Positions 42,950 through 53,756 are shown, counted from the stretch's first letter. The stretch: 64,000 nt of DNA from Molanna angustata (GCA_963576475.1 OY754980.1:34755831-34819830), one strand, 5' to 3'. Numbers and translations: made by a program. The notes: generated from the letters alone by a model not told the origin.

Positions 42950-43870
42950 CAGAAATATTACAAATAACATGCATACTTGATGAAAATACATAAAAACGAA
43001 TGGGATGTGACCAACGCTTGAATCTTTTCAATACTTTTGTTTAATAAAATCTACACCATTTATTGGATCATCCTATATTACTTAATTTTCAATACCTACA
43101 CATTTGATTTCGATAACAATATATAAAAAATTGGGGTTGTGGCCATTACTGGACTATTCACAAAGTTTATATTCAAATTGGGGTTGTGGCCATAACTGGA
43201 CTATTCACAAAGTTTATATTCAAATTGGGGTTGTGGCCATTACTGGACTATTCACAAAGTTTATATTCAAATTGGGGTTGTGGCCATTACTGGACTATTC
43301 ACAAAGTTTATATTCAAATTGGGGTTGTGGCCATTACTGGACTATTCACAAAGTTTATATTCAAATTGGGGTTGTGGCCATTACTGGACTATTCACAAAG
43401 TTTATATTCAAATTGGGGTTGTGGCCATTACTGGACTATTCACAAAGTTTATATTCAAATTGGGGTTGTGGCCATTACTGGACTATTCACAAAGTTTATA
43501 TTCAAATTGGGGTTGTGGCCATTACTGGACTATTCACAAAGTTTATATTCAAATTAAAAACTATTTGATACAGTTTAAGTCTTATTCTTTTATGTAGACT
43601 ATTGTGTCAGTTTATGTAAAGTCTATCAGTCTAATTATGCAAAAATATAATAAACTATATGCACACTTGACGAAAAAATATAAAAACGAATGGGATGTGA
43701 CCAACACTAGAATCTTTTCGGTGCTTTTGTTTAATCAAATTTTAATCCATTTCCCATCATCCAAAATCACAAAATTTTCAAAACACATTATTTGCTTTCG
43801 ATGACAATATACAAAAATGAGGGTTGTGGCCAAAACCAAACTATTTACACCGTTGTCTCTAGAATACGTA
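42950..43870 (+). repeat. dispersed subtelomeric repeat, copy 2
   Basis: Collinear with 105-785: AACATGCATACTTGATGAAA, AAAACGAATGGGATGTGACC, the TTGTGGCCATT block, then a second AACGAATGGGATGTGACCAA block. Differs from copy 1 by amplification of the middle block. Confidence 0.85.
43131..43557 (+). repeat. 47-bp tandem array, nine units
   Basis: The unit is TTGGGGTTGTGGCCATTACT followed by GGACTATTCACAAAG and TTTATATTCAAA. Units are almost identical. Because 47 is not divisible by 3 and the unit has no stop in any forward frame, the array stays open in all three frames. The 105-154 codon frames here are therefore a property of the repeat and not a gene. Confidence 0.95.
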
Positions 43871-44021
43871 CAAAACTTTAATAATTTTTCTTAACCAGAA
43901 TATGAAAACAGGATGATATGTTTGGAGATAAAGTATCAAACTATCTAGTCCCCGTAGGTATTGTGCAGTGTATACTACCTCACAAATTGTATGAAGCGAT
44001 GTCGTCAGTAAATTCAATTTT

Positions 44022-45165
44022 AATTACTAGTTGCATATAATACATGAGATCCAACTGTCGAAAGCGATAGTATGTATAGTTGAAGAATAAGCACCAAAAT
44101 ATATACCCATAAATCCAAACTATTGAATATTTTAATATATTTTTTTTTCTATACAGTACATGTAGTCAGGATAGGAAAGAATGGAGGTCAGTAATGTTTT
44201 CCTATCCAGAATATTAAAACAGCATGATGGTATATATGTATTTTTGGAGATTAAGTATCAAACTATTAAGTTTTCTTAAATATTTTCTATGAGCTACTGC
44301 AATACACATTGTACATATGAAACGATGTCGTCACTAAATTCAATTTTTATAAAGATTTAAAAAAAATTGAGATGTAGGTGTTGTTACAATGTTTATATTT
44401 TTTGTAGAAAATTTAATTTTCTAGTTGGGGTGTTTCGGCTTTTTTCAATATTTTTAAAAACTTTGGAAATATAGGTAATTAAACACATAAATTTATCATA
44501 AAAAAATGTTTTTAATAAAAAATGTTTGAGAATCTCTAGAATTGTTTTGAAAAAAATCATTTGAGATTTTGTACTTGTCTAGATTCATATTAATTTTCAG
44601 CGTTTTAGCTTTCTGAGATATATGGTAAAATAAAGTAAAAATTCAAAAGTAGATAACCCCTGATTGAAACAAAAATTCAAAATTCTGATTATAAAAGATT
44701 TGTAAGCCTGTTACTGTTTATATATTCTGAAATGCGGATCAAAAATTATAAGGAACAAATCGACAGTTGGAATATATGTATGCTGCGAAGCCTCTGAGTT
44801 GGTGTCTTTTGTTGGACTAGTTGCATGTAACACATCCAACTCTCGATAGTCATAGTATGTATAGTTGAAGATTACGTACAAAACTTAAACATAAAAATAT
44901 TTTGTTTTCCAACTGTCGATTTTTACATACATAAACCACATACACATACCATCGTGCAGGAAAAAAGGTAGGAAAAAAGGACTGATCTCCATACTATCCT
45001 GTCTTGAAATACATCCCTACATGTGTTGTATACAAAACAAAATATCTTAAAATATTCAAAAATTTGGATTTATGGGTTAATAGTTTGGTACTTATTCTTC
45101 AACTATACATACTTTCGCTTTCGACAGTTGGATCTCAAGTGCTTCATGAAACTAATTTAGAAATA
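44022..45165. repeat. three adjacent family R pieces
   Basis: A plus copy from 44,022 (left end GTTGCATATAATACATGAGA) to about 44,780 without (CA)n, a short plus left end at 44,817-44,900, and a minus piece at about 44,925-45,155 ending TTGGATCTCAAGTGCTTCAT. Confidence 0.75.
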
Positions 45166-45344
45166 TGGTGGAGGATGTGCTGGACCTTCTCGTTGTCTCC
45201 CCTGTGAGTAGCGCGAAAATAAAAAGAAATCGTGAACCAAATATAAGATGAAAATGGGTAAACAAAGAAAACGTAAGCGTGAAACGAATCAGCCCAAACG
45301 AGGTGGCCGGACGTCACAAGACCTCTCGCCATTTCAGAAAAAAA

Positions 45345-45545
45345 AAATCGTTTTCAGGACCATCCGGACGACCACTATAGTGGAAAACTTTTTAATTCTG
45401 GACAGACTACAAATGACGAACTGCATAAGGCAGGGAAGCTTTTTACAATTAAACAAATTAATGCTGAATGTTTGACCAGGGCCATGGCAGATATCGTGTC
45501 AAGGATTATGAAGGATGTTGATGTTGTGACGATACAGGAGACACA
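45345..45545 (+). pseudogene. start of a non-LTR retrotransposon ORF2, cut off by telomere repeats
   Basis: A forward frame ends FTIKQINAECLTRAMADIV, then MKDVDVVTIQETH. This matches the beginning of an APE-type endonuclease, where the glutamate of QETH binds metal. Immediately after ACACA the sequence becomes TTAGG, whose TAG supplies the stop. Everything distal to this glutamate is missing. The break could reflect chromosome healing by telomerase. Confidence 0.65.
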
Positions 45546-45565
45546 TTAGGTTAGGTTAGGTTAGG
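45546..45565 (+). repeat. first telomeric repeats (TTAGG)4
   Basis: Four perfect TTAGG units mark the inner boundary of the telomere. They are followed by the poly-T (poly(A) on minus) of truncated element A2. Confidence 0.95.
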
Positions 45566-47100
45566 TTTTTTTTTATTTTTAGTCTGTATTTGTCTCCCTT
45601 GCTTATAACAATACAAGGTTGTGTTCATATTTAATTTGTTTTTGATACTCTAGTTTTGTGGTTTAGTGTGTTTGTGTTGGGATGAGAGGTATGACGGCTG
45701 CGACCTGATTTGGGACCATCTCCGCATTTGCATTACTGACAAGGGAACCGCAGAAAACCTTGTCGGAGAAGCTGACCTTTTTAGGTCTTCCGTGATGTTA
45801 TGGTACTGACATCCGGCATTTTTGTGTGTAGTGTGTGGGAATGTTTATTGTGTATTGCGTGATGTAGTTTGCGAATAATTGTGAGTGTATGTGCTGGTGT
45901 TGTTTTGTTTTTTTTTTTGTGTCGAAAGTGTGGTGTATCTTTTTGAAATGTTCTGTGTTTGGGAATTCAAATTGTTGTAGGTAGGTATGAAATAAAAGAA
46001 TATGTTTTATTTGATTTATTTGATTTGGCTGCCTTCTGGAAAGTAAATTGATTATATATATAAAAAAAAAAGAAATTTGAATAGTTAATAAATGTTGTCT
46101 GATATCATTTGTTTAATTTGGCCACCTTCTGTGCCACTTATTCCAAAAATTCTATGTATTGTGGATTGTTAATTGCTTATGTTCTATTTTGGAAGTCTAC
46201 GTTTTTGCTTTGAAGAAGCATTTGGATGCTCCATCACTCTCTCTGGAATATCGGACAATTTTCGATTATATGGTCTTTGGACTGTTCGCTGGTCTCATCG
46301 CATTGGCATAGGACATCATCTACTTTTTTGAAGCGAATCATACGATTTGTTCGCTCCGTGCCCTGTGAGCATCTGTGTAAGATGATATGTGATTTTGTTG
46401 TATTTCCTGAATGCATGTGCTTGTTGTAAGTTGTTAAAGAATGTCTTAGTGACTTTGCCAGTTTGCGATTCAGCATTTCTCTGTTCCCATTTGCTCAGGA
46501 GGTGTTGTCTTATAAGCCTTTTTGCGTGACTCAGCGGAAATTTATCATATATTTTAACAGTCTTTGTTTTTGTTGCTGCATATTTTGCAAGTTGGTCAGC
46601 TCGTTCGTTGCCCGGTATTCCAGAGTGTCCTTTAATCCAAGCAAATGTGCACGTTGTGCCGTTTTCTTTCAAGCTTTTGCAGGTGTTTTGTATGGAAAAA
46701 ACAAGCCGGTTAGTCGGGGCTCCGTTTTCGAGCGCTTTTATTGCACTTTTGCAATCCGATAAAAGTTTAACCTGCGAGTGCTTTTGTCTTTGTTTCGTTA
46801 GCCATTCTAGCGATTCTCTGATGGCTACGAGCTCGGCCTGAAAGACGGTGCAATGGTCTGCCATGGGAAGCTTTTTGGTGGCTATCTCTTTATTATCATG
46901 GTCAAGGGTAACAAAAGCTGCTCCAACTTTCCCTTCCGTTTTGCTACCATCTGTATAGATGTATAGGGTATCGGCGTCAGTTGTCGAAGACTGCTCGATA
47001 TTGCCGAGGTATTCGGTTTTCACCCCTATTTGTTCGGTTGGGTGCGGGAGTTCTTTAATCTTTACCTTGTTCTGGAGCCTTACGTCCGAAGGGAGTAGCT
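45566..47100 (-). mobile_element. TRAS-like telomeric LINE A2, 5'-truncated
   Basis: Nearly identical to the 3' third of element A1: RNase H, C-terminal zinc region, about 570 bp of 3' UTR and poly(A). The left junction reads GGTT then the T run; the right junction reads AGTAGCT then AGGTTAGG. It is therefore inserted between TT and AGG. Truncated within ORF2, before RNase H. Confidence 0.9.
46316..47023 (-). pseudogene. A2 ORF2 remnant: RNase H
   Basis: Encodes YIYTDGSKTEGKVGAAFVT, FQAELVAIRESLEWL, LLSDCKSAI and GIPGNERADQLAK, the four acidic positions of RNase H. The frame then shifts after GHGANKSY, so the zinc region (CDETSEQSKDHIIENC) lies in another frame at 46,476-46,234. Compared with A1 there are few changes, including DAATK to YAATK. 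It would degrade the RNA strand of RNA-DNA hybrids in an intact element. It has no start and no RT. Confidence 0.85.
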
Positions 47101-48230
47101 AGGTTAGGTTAGGTTAGGTAAGGTTAGTTTAGGTTAGGTTAGGTTAGGTTAGGTTAGGTTAGGTTAGGTTAGGTTAGGTTAGGTTAGGTTAGGTTAGGTT
47201 AGGTTAGGTTAGGTTAGGTTAGGTTAGGTTAGGTTAGGTTAGGTTAGGTTAGGTTAGGTTAGGTTAGGTTAGGTTAGGTTAGGTTAGGTTAGGTTAGGTT
47301 AGGTTAGGTTAGGTTAGGTTAGGTTAGGTTAGGTTAGGTTAGGTTAGGTTAGGTTAGGTTAGGTTAGGTTAGGTTAGGTTAGGTTAGGTTAGGTTAGGTT
47401 AGGTTAGGTTAGGTTAGGTTAGGTTAGGTTAGGTTAGGTTAGGTTAGGTTAGGTTAGGTTAGGTTAGGTTAGGTTAGGTTAGGTTAGGTTAGGTTAGGTT
47501 AGGTTAGGTTAGGTTAGGTTAGGTTAGGTTAGGTTAGGTTAGGTTAGGTTAGGTTAGGTTAGGTTAGGTTAGGTTAGGTTAGGTTAGGTTAGGTTAGGTT
47601 AGGTTAGGTTAGGTTAGGTTAGGTTAGGTTAGGTTAGGTTAGGTTAGGTTAGGTTAGGTTAGGTTAGGTTAGGTTAGGTTAGGTTAGGTTAGGTTAGGTT
47701 AGGTTAGGTTAGGTTAGGTTAGGTTAGGTTAGGTTAGGTTAGGTTAGGTTAGGTTAGGTTAGGTTAGGTTAGGTTAGGTTAGGTTAGGTTAGGTTAGGTT
47801 AGGTTAGGTTAGGTTAGGTTAGGTTAGGTTAGGTTAGGTTAGGTTAGGTTAGGTTAGGTTAGGTTAGGTTAGGTTAGGTTAGGTTAGGTTAGGTTAGGTT
47901 AGGTTAGGTTAGGTTAGGTTAGGTTAGGTTAGGTTAGGTTAGGTTAGGTTAGGTTAGGTTAGGTTAGGTTAGGTTAGGTTAGGTTAGGTTAGGTTAGGTT
48001 AGGTTAGGTTAGGTTAGGTTAGGTTAGGTTAGGTTAGGTTAGGTTAGGTTAGGTTAGGTTAGGTTAGGTTAGGTTAGGTTAGGTTAGGTTAGGTTAGGTT
48101 AGGTTAGGTTAGGTTAGGTTAGGTTAGGTTAGGTTAGGTTAGGTTAGGTTAGGTTAGGTTAGGTTAGGTTAGGTTAGGTTAGGTTAGGTTAGGTTAGGTT
48201 AGGTTAGGTTAGGTTAGGTTAGGTTAGGTT
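47101..48230 (+). repeat. telomeric (TTAGG) array, about 226 units
   Basis: Begins in the register AGGTTAGG at the A2 junction. Variants TAAGG and TTAGT occur only at about 47,116-47,131; the rest is perfect. Ends GGTT at the poly(A) end of element A1. Confidence 0.97.
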
Positions 48231-48244
48231 TTTTTTTTTTTTTT

Positions 48245-48800
48245 GGATTGTTAGTCTGTTATTGTCTCCCTTGCTTATAACAATACAAGGTTGTGTTCAT
48301 ATTTAATTTTGTTGAGAGTCTTAGTAGTTATTTGTATTGTGTTTATTGTGTTTGTGTTGGGATGGGAGGGATGACGGCTGCGGCCTTATTTGGGACCTTC
48401 TCCGCATTTGCGTTACTGACAAGGGAACCACAGAAAACCTTGTCGGAGAAGCTGACCTTTCTAGGTCTTCCGTGATGTTATGGTACTGACATCCGGCATT
48501 TTTGTGTGTAGTGTGTGGGTATGTTTATTGTGTATTGCGTGATTAAGTTTGTGAATATTTGTGAGTGTATGTGCTGCTGTTGTTTTGTTTTGTTGTGGTG
48601 TATTGTTTTTAGACATGTGCTGTGTTTGGGAATTCAAATTGTTATAGGTATGAAATAAAAGAGTATGTTTTATTTAATTTATTTAATTTGGCTGCCTTCT
48701 GGAAAGTAAATTGATTAAAGAAAAATAAAATTGATTAAAGAAAGATAAATAAAATAGAATAGGAAATAAATTGTTGTAAAGGAGTAAGTGTTGTCTGATA
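48245..48800 (-). other. 3' UTR of element A1
   Basis: Shared almost base for base with A2 (GTCTCCCTTGCTTATAACAA, TGACAAGGGAACC, AACCTTGTCGGAGAAGCTGA and GATGTTATGGTACTGACATC). In TRAS/SART-type elements the 3' UTR guides reverse transcription. The conservation fits that role, but no structure was computed. Confidence 0.6.
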
Positions 48801-51800
48801 TCATTTATTTAGTTTGGCCACCTTCTGTGCCACTAATTCCAAAAATTCAATGTATTGTGGATTGTTTATTGCTTCTGTTCTATTTTGGAAGTTTATGTTT
48901 TTTCTTTGAAGAAGCATTTGGATGCTCCATCGCTCTCTCTGGAACATCGGACAATTTTCGATTATATGGTCTATGGACTGTTCGCTGGTGTCATCGCATT
49001 GGCATAGGGCGTCATCTACTTTTTTGAAGCGATGTAGGTATGATTTGTTCGCTCCGTGCCCTGTGAGCATCTGTGTGAGGAAATATGAGATTTTGTTGTA
49101 TTTCCTGAATGCATGTGCTTGTTGTAAGTTGTTAAAGAATGTCTTAGTGACTTTGCCAGTTTGCGATTCAGCATATCTCTGTTCCCATTTGCTCAGGAGG
49201 TGTTGTCTTATAAGCCTTTTTGCGTGACTCAGCGGAAATTTATCATATATTTTAACAGTCTTTGTTTTTGTTGCTGCATCTTTTGCAAGTTGGTCAGCTC
49301 GTTCGTTGCCCGGTATTCCAGAGTGTCCTTTAATCCAAGCAAATGTGCACGTTGTGCCGTTTTCTTTCAAGCTTTTGCAGGTGTTTTGTATGGAAAAGAC
49401 AAGCCGGTTAGTCGGGGCTCCGTTTTCGAGCGCTTTTATTGCACTTTTGCAATCCGATAAAAGTTTAACCTGCGAGTGCTTTTGTCTTTGTTTCGTTAGC
49501 CATTCTAGCGATTCTCTGATGGCTACGAGCTCGGCCTGAAAGACTGTGCAATGGTCTGCCATGGGAAGCTTTTTGGTGGCTATCTCTTTATTATCATGGT
49601 CAAAGGTAACAAAAGCTGCTCCAACTTTCCCTTCCGTTTTGCTACCATCTGTATAGATGTATAGGGTATCGGCGTCAGTTGTCGAAGACTGCTCGATGTT
49701 GCCGAGGTATTCGGTTTTCACCCCTATTTGTTCGGTTGGGTGCGGGAGTTCTTTAATCTTTACCTTGTTCTGGAGCCTTACGTCCGAAGGGAGTAGCTCT
49801 TGGATGGTACCTTTTATTTTGGTGTCGTATATTAGTGACAGCTCTTCCACCTTCAAGTCCAGTGGCATGACTCCTGCTATTGCTTGGACGGACGTGAGCG
49901 ACGTTGTTCTGTATGCCTTGCATATTCTCAGTGCGACCGCCCGTTGGACGATGTTGAGCTTCTTGCGGATGTTTTGCCTTTTCGCAGCGTCCGCCCAGAC
50001 GCTGGACGCATAGGTCACTACTGGCTCTGTTATTCCATGGTATATGGTTTTAATAGCTTCAGGGGGCAGTCCCCATGTCGCTTTTGCCATGGTCGTTAAT
50101 TTATTAGTGATGCCAGTAGCTTTTTTACAAATCGTGTCCACGTGTTTGCTCCAGTTTAACTTGTGATCAATAGTGACCCCTAGTACTTTGGCGTCTTCAG
50201 AGAGGGGGAGTGGCTGGCCATTCATAATAATCTTTGGTTCTCTCACTCTCCTCTTGGTCATGAAGAGCGCCTTTGTTTTTGCCTCTGAAAATGAAAGCTT
50301 TACTTTTGTTCCCCATTGGGAGACCGTATCGAGAGTTACGTTGGCGATCGTTTCCAGAGTTGGAGTGTCAGCTGCTTCAATAATGAGGAAGACATCATCC
50401 GCGAAGGCTTGGATGTGTACGTTGGGATGGAAAGGCAGTTGAAGGAGTTGGTCTAGGATTATGTTCCAGAACATAGGTCCGCAGGCCGATCCTTGAATGC
50501 AACCTTTGTTGCTCTCTTTCCATACTTTTACGCCTGCGTAGACGGTCTCGACAGTTCGATCACTCAGGTAGTTCTTTATGAGTGCGAAAGTATTACGGGG
50601 GCAGCTCTTATCGGCCAGCTGGCTGAGCAGGAACGGCCACCACGCATTGTCGAACGCCCCTTGGATATCTAAGGAAATAGCTAGCACTACGTTTCCTTTT
50701 CTTTGGGCGGTCTTGATCCTTCTGACCGTGTCGTAGAGAGCGTCTTCTGTGCTCGTTTGGGGCGTGAAACCAAACTGTCGTAAGCTGAGTCTTTCCTCAC
50801 TTATGAGTCTCCATTGTGTACGGGATGCGATCAGTTTCTCGAGTGTCTTTCCAAGAACGGATATCAATCCGATCGGACGGTATGACGATATGTCCTCGTA
50901 GTCATCTTTACCCGGTTTGGGGATGATTTTGATTCGGGCGATTTTCCACGCTCTCGGGAAACATCCGAGTCTGAGGCAAGCATTGTAAATGGCTGTCAAC
51001 TCTTTCGGGATCGCTTCGAAGGCTTGTAGACATATGTCAGAGGTGAAGTGGTCACTTCCTGGGGCTTTGGATGGATTCATGGACACGATTATTTTTCTGA
51101 CCTCTTCCTGCGTATAGGGCTGTTCGTCTTCGAGGGAAGGCGTGGAGCGTGAGTTAATTCGAATGTTGGTCTGCTCGGTCGTCTCGTTGTTCGTGTCATC
51201 ATCCGGAAAGAATTTCTCGAGGAAGGCTTCCGCAGATTCTCGCGCCGTGTTTGTGAATCCTTTTGCAGTTTTGACAGTCTCGGGTGGTTTGCGACTGTAG
51301 GGTTTCAAGATTCGTTGGACGCAGCTCCAGACGGTTTCGTTTTCTTGGATTTGACAGTATTCTTTCCAACTTTTGGTTCTTGCGACCTGGATGGCCTCTT
51401 TGAACTCCTGTTTGGCTCTAATGTATTCTGGAAGCGTAATTTGGGTTCTCCTCGCGATGGCTGAGTTTTTGAGTCTTCTTTTAGAGGCTATGGCCTTCTT
51501 CTTTAACGACTCTAGCTCAGAGTTCCACCACGGGCACTTCTTTCGCTTAGCAGGTCTGATGGGTGGTATCGCTGCTCTGCAGGATTCGTGGATACCATCC
51601 GTGATGGATTGAATCTGTCTTTCCAGTATCACAGTTTGGTCGTTTTCAGAAATTCTTTCCTCGTTGATCTGTTTACTTTCCACGTGAGCTATTAGTTTCT
51701 TTTGGAACTTCGTCCAGTTAGCTTTGGCTGTTTTATACAAAAACGTGGAGTCTTCTATCGAACCAGGCGTTGTTTGTCTCTCAATGTCAAATGTAATTGC

Positions 51801-52448
51801 GTTATGATCGGAGAGTGGAGCTATTTCCCTGTCAACTTTCCAATGACTGATTTTGCTGAGTAGGTTTTGCGTACAAACTGTAACGTCAATTACGCTCGAT
51901 ATATCGATGTTATTGCGCGTAATTTCGAACGTTGGTGTATTGCCTTCGTTTAAGACGTGGAGTTGATGTTGAGATAAGAAGTCTATGACTTCTTCTCCTC
52001 TTTTGTCAGTTCGCGCGCTGCCCCACCAGATGCTTTTAGCATTTGCATCAGCACCAAAAAGGACGGTATGCTTTTTGTCCGAATTCATAATTTTATCGAC
52101 GCAGGAAACGTTCCTTTCAACGCTTTCTCCTGGTTCGCAGTATACAGATCCAACGACCAACTTAATTCCGCCGAGTGTCATCTCCACAAACACGCACGCG
52201 TGATCGGAAAACTGCTGTAACATAATGCTGTCATTCGCGGTCCCTTTGGCCACTAGGATTGCCGCCTTGACCACATGGTCTTTTTGCGGTTTCTGGAAGG
52301 TCAGTCCATCAAAGATCTTCTTGTTGACCTTTCCTTTATTCCCAGTGTAGGGTTCTTGTAGAAGAGCAACATCGTAGCCTTCCTCGGAAAACTTATCAAT
52401 GAAGCTCAACGTTGCCGCTTCGCACCTCTGGAGATTGACTTGAGCCAT
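48801..52448 (-). CDS. element A1 ORF2: endonuclease, reverse transcriptase, RNase H
   Basis: An intact 1215-residue polyprotein. Endonuclease, about 1-225: LLQEPY with Glu32, GADANAKS at 132-139, SSVIDVTV and SDHNAI at 213-218. Reverse transcriptase, about 445-700: PSKAPGSD, SYRPIGLIS, FGFTPQTST, SLDIQGAFD, GCIQGSACGP and FADD at 682-685. RNase H, about 928-1065: Asp934 (YTDGS), Glu973, Asp999 and Asp1052. The C-terminal zinc region contains LTGHGANKSYLHRF and CQCDDTSEQSIDHIIENC. It would nick the telomere repeat and copy the element RNA onto the nick. The ATG lies 16 nt after the ORF1 stop, so translation may need reinitiation. All catalytic residues are present; the copy may be active. Confidence 0.93.
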   Translation of the reverse strand: MAQVNLQRCEAATLSFIDKFSEEGYDVALLQEPYTGNKGKVNKKIFDGLTFQKPQKDHVVKAAILVAKGTANDSIMLQQFSDHACVFVEMTLGGIKLVVGSVYCEPGESVERNVSCVDKIMNSDKKHTVLFGADANAKSIWWGSARTDKRGEEVIDFLSQHQLHVLNEGNTPTFEITRNNIDISSVIDVTVCTQNLLSKISHWKVDREIAPLSDHNAITFDIERQTTPGSIEDSTFLYKTAKANWTKFQKKLIAHVESKQINEERISENDQTVILERQIQSITDGIHESCRAAIPPIRPAKRKKCPWWNSELESLKKKAIASKRRLKNSAIARRTQITLPEYIRAKQEFKEAIQVARTKSWKEYCQIQENETVWSCVQRILKPYSRKPPETVKTAKGFTNTARESAEAFLEKFFPDDDTNNETTEQTNIRINSRSTPSLEDEQPYTQEEVRKIIVSMNPSKAPGSDHFTSDICLQAFEAIPKELTAIYNACLRLGCFPRAWKIARIKIIPKPGKDDYEDISSYRPIGLISVLGKTLEKLIASRTQWRLISEERLSLRQFGFTPQTSTEDALYDTVRRIKTAQRKGNVVLAISLDIQGAFDNAWWPFLLSQLADKSCPRNTFALIKNYLSDRTVETVYAGVKVWKESNKGCIQGSACGPMFWNIILDQLLQLPFHPNVHIQAFADDVFLIIEAADTPTLETIANVTLDTVSQWGTKVKLSFSEAKTKALFMTKRRVREPKIIMNGQPLPLSEDAKVLGVTIDHKLNWSKHVDTICKKATGITNKLTTMAKATWGLPPEAIKTIYHGITEPVVTYASSVWADAAKRQNIRKKLNIVQRAVALRICKAYRTTSLTSVQAIAGVMPLDLKVEELSLIYDTKIKGTIQELLPSDVRLQNKVKIKELPHPTEQIGVKTEYLGNIEQSSTTDADTLYIYTDGSKTEGKVGAAFVTFDHDNKEIATKKLPMADHCTVFQAELVAIRESLEWLTKQRQKHSQVKLLSDCKSAIKALENGAPTNRLVFSIQNTCKSLKENGTTCTFAWIKGHSGIPGNERADQLAKDAATKTKTVKIYDKFPLSHAKRLIRQHLLSKWEQRYAESQTGKVTKTFFNNLQQAHAFRKYNKISYFLTQMLTGHGANKSYLHRFKKVDDALCQCDDTSEQSIDHIIENCPMFQRERWSIQMLLQRKNINFQNRTEAINNPQYIEFLELVAQKVAKLNK

Positions 52449-52464
52449 TTTGATGGAGGGGCCC

Positions 52465-53634
52465 TTAGCAAAGGTATTCGACCATGTCCCTGTACCGTTT
52501 TAGATACCTTCTGTATATTGGGCACTCTTTGGTTTGGTCTTTGTGCCGAGTCGGTTGTGTTTCCTTGTATTTTTTATTGCTCTCCAAGCAATGTGCACAT
52601 TCCGACTGTTTACCTTTGCATTCATTAGGTGGGTGACTTTGGCAGCACAGTCTGCACGTTTCCTCCGGTGCATTGCACTTTGCTGCATAGTGGCCGTACC
52701 TCTGACATTTCCTGCATGTCAGGGACCCAATATGTTCGTCGACCTTCACCTTAAGGAACCCGATGTTGACAGATTCCGCTCTCAAAAGCTCATCGAATAG
52801 CTGAGGAGATGTTGAAATTACCACCTTTTTAAGCAAGTTATTTCTCCTAAATCTTGCCATGTACACAATTTTTGTGTCCTTATCGAGACCCTCTTTGTAT
52901 TTATTTGAGATCGAGGGATTCTGTTTCCACAGTCCCTCGAGTATCTCCTCCTCTGTCAGGTGCTCTTCGACACCGATAAGGACTATTCTGGGTCTCAATT
53001 TGGGTTTTTCGATTGTGGTTATATTTTCTTGGCTGGCTAAGATTTTACGGAGTTTTTCGATATGCTCAGCTGTGTCGCACTGAACAGCGACCTGATTTCC
53101 GGTCTTTTTCCATATTCTGCTCACTCGCAGTCCCGATTTAATAGGGTTTACCTCTTTCTTAATTTGTTTGAGAATTTCTTCAGAGGCCATCGGTTTTTTG
53201 CCTGTAACCACTATTGTTTGGGCGCGAGGAATGGTTTTTGCTGCTTGGCGAGATGTTGAGGGAGAAGGTGGTGATGATCGTGGTGTTGGAGTAGGCAGGG
53301 CGGGCCAATCGTGCGCTTTTAAGGCGAAAGCATTTGTGTGCCTTATTTCTTGTTCCAACAGTTTTTGTGTGTTGGAAAGGCGCTCTTTATGTAGGTCTTC
53401 TTTACTCGAAAGGACCCGCTCGGCAAGTTCCTCTGCGCATACCGATATTGAGTTGAGGCTATCCTTAATCTCCTTTTTGATTTGTTTGTGGATATTGCCA
53501 CTCCTATCAAGAGCTGTGAGAGCGGTGGTGATGAATGCCAAAATTGGTCTTAAAAGGCTTTTGCAAGCCCTGGGTGTCTCTTCAGAGGTGCTTGGGGTTT
53601 GTGATTGGGTGTTGGCGGCTGGTGATTTTGACAT
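52465..53634 (-). CDS. element A1 ORF1: Gag-like nucleic-acid-binding protein
   Basis: 389 residues, uninterrupted. The N-terminal third is polar, with a Ser/Pro-rich stretch. The middle (IVVTGKKPMASEEILKQIKK, VSRIWKKTGNQVAVQCDTAE, RPRIVLIGVEEHLTEEEI) matches the RRM-like region of R1/TRAS-type Gag proteins. The C-terminus has CCHC zinc knuckles CRKCQRYGHYAAKC and CRLCCQSHPPNEC and a looser third (CAHCLES...C). Such proteins package the element RNA and, in TRAS/SART, take it to telomeres. The ATG chosen opens the frame about 120 nt after the last monomer. Confidence 0.9.
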   Translation of the reverse strand: MSKSPAANTQSQTPSTSEETPRACKSLLRPILAFITTALTALDRSGNIHKQIKKEIKDSLNSISVCAEELAERVLSSKEDLHKERLSNTQKLLEQEIRHTNAFALKAHDWPALPTPTPRSSPPSPSTSRQAAKTIPRAQTIVVTGKKPMASEEILKQIKKEVNPIKSGLRVSRIWKKTGNQVAVQCDTAEHIEKLRKILASQENITTIEKPKLRPRIVLIGVEEHLTEEEILEGLWKQNPSISNKYKEGLDKDTKIVYMARFRRNNLLKKVVISTSPQLFDELLRAESVNIGFLKVKVDEHIGSLTCRKCQRYGHYAAKCNAPEETCRLCCQSHPPNECKGKQSECAHCLESNKKYKETQPTRHKDQTKECPIYRRYLKRYRDMVEYLC

Positions 53635-53639
53635 GGTAA

Positions 53640-53756
53640 AGTTGAAACAAATCAGGTAGAAACTGAAAACAGAAAACTGAAACAGGGGTGAAGAATGGCC
53701 TTGACAGAAAAGAAGAAAAGAAAAAAAAAAAAAAAAAAGGCCGGCGATATTCTATG
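53640..53756 (-). other. A1 leader between monomers and ORF1
   Basis: On plus it reads A-rich (a run of about 18 A at 53,721-53,738), then GGCCGGCGATATTCTATG, where the monomer array starts. No promoter motif was recognised. Confidence 0.4.

Noticed and set aside
43104..43597. Three long overlapping frames (105-154 aa) with repeating peptide
   Set aside because: They are one 47-bp tandem repeat read in successive frames; there is no start context or similarity to any protein family I know.
53168..53659. 163-aa plus-strand frame over ORF1 of A1, and many similar frames at 46.4-53 kb and 58.9-61.3 kb
   Set aside because: Antisense shadows of the ORF1 and ORF2 genes of elements A and B.
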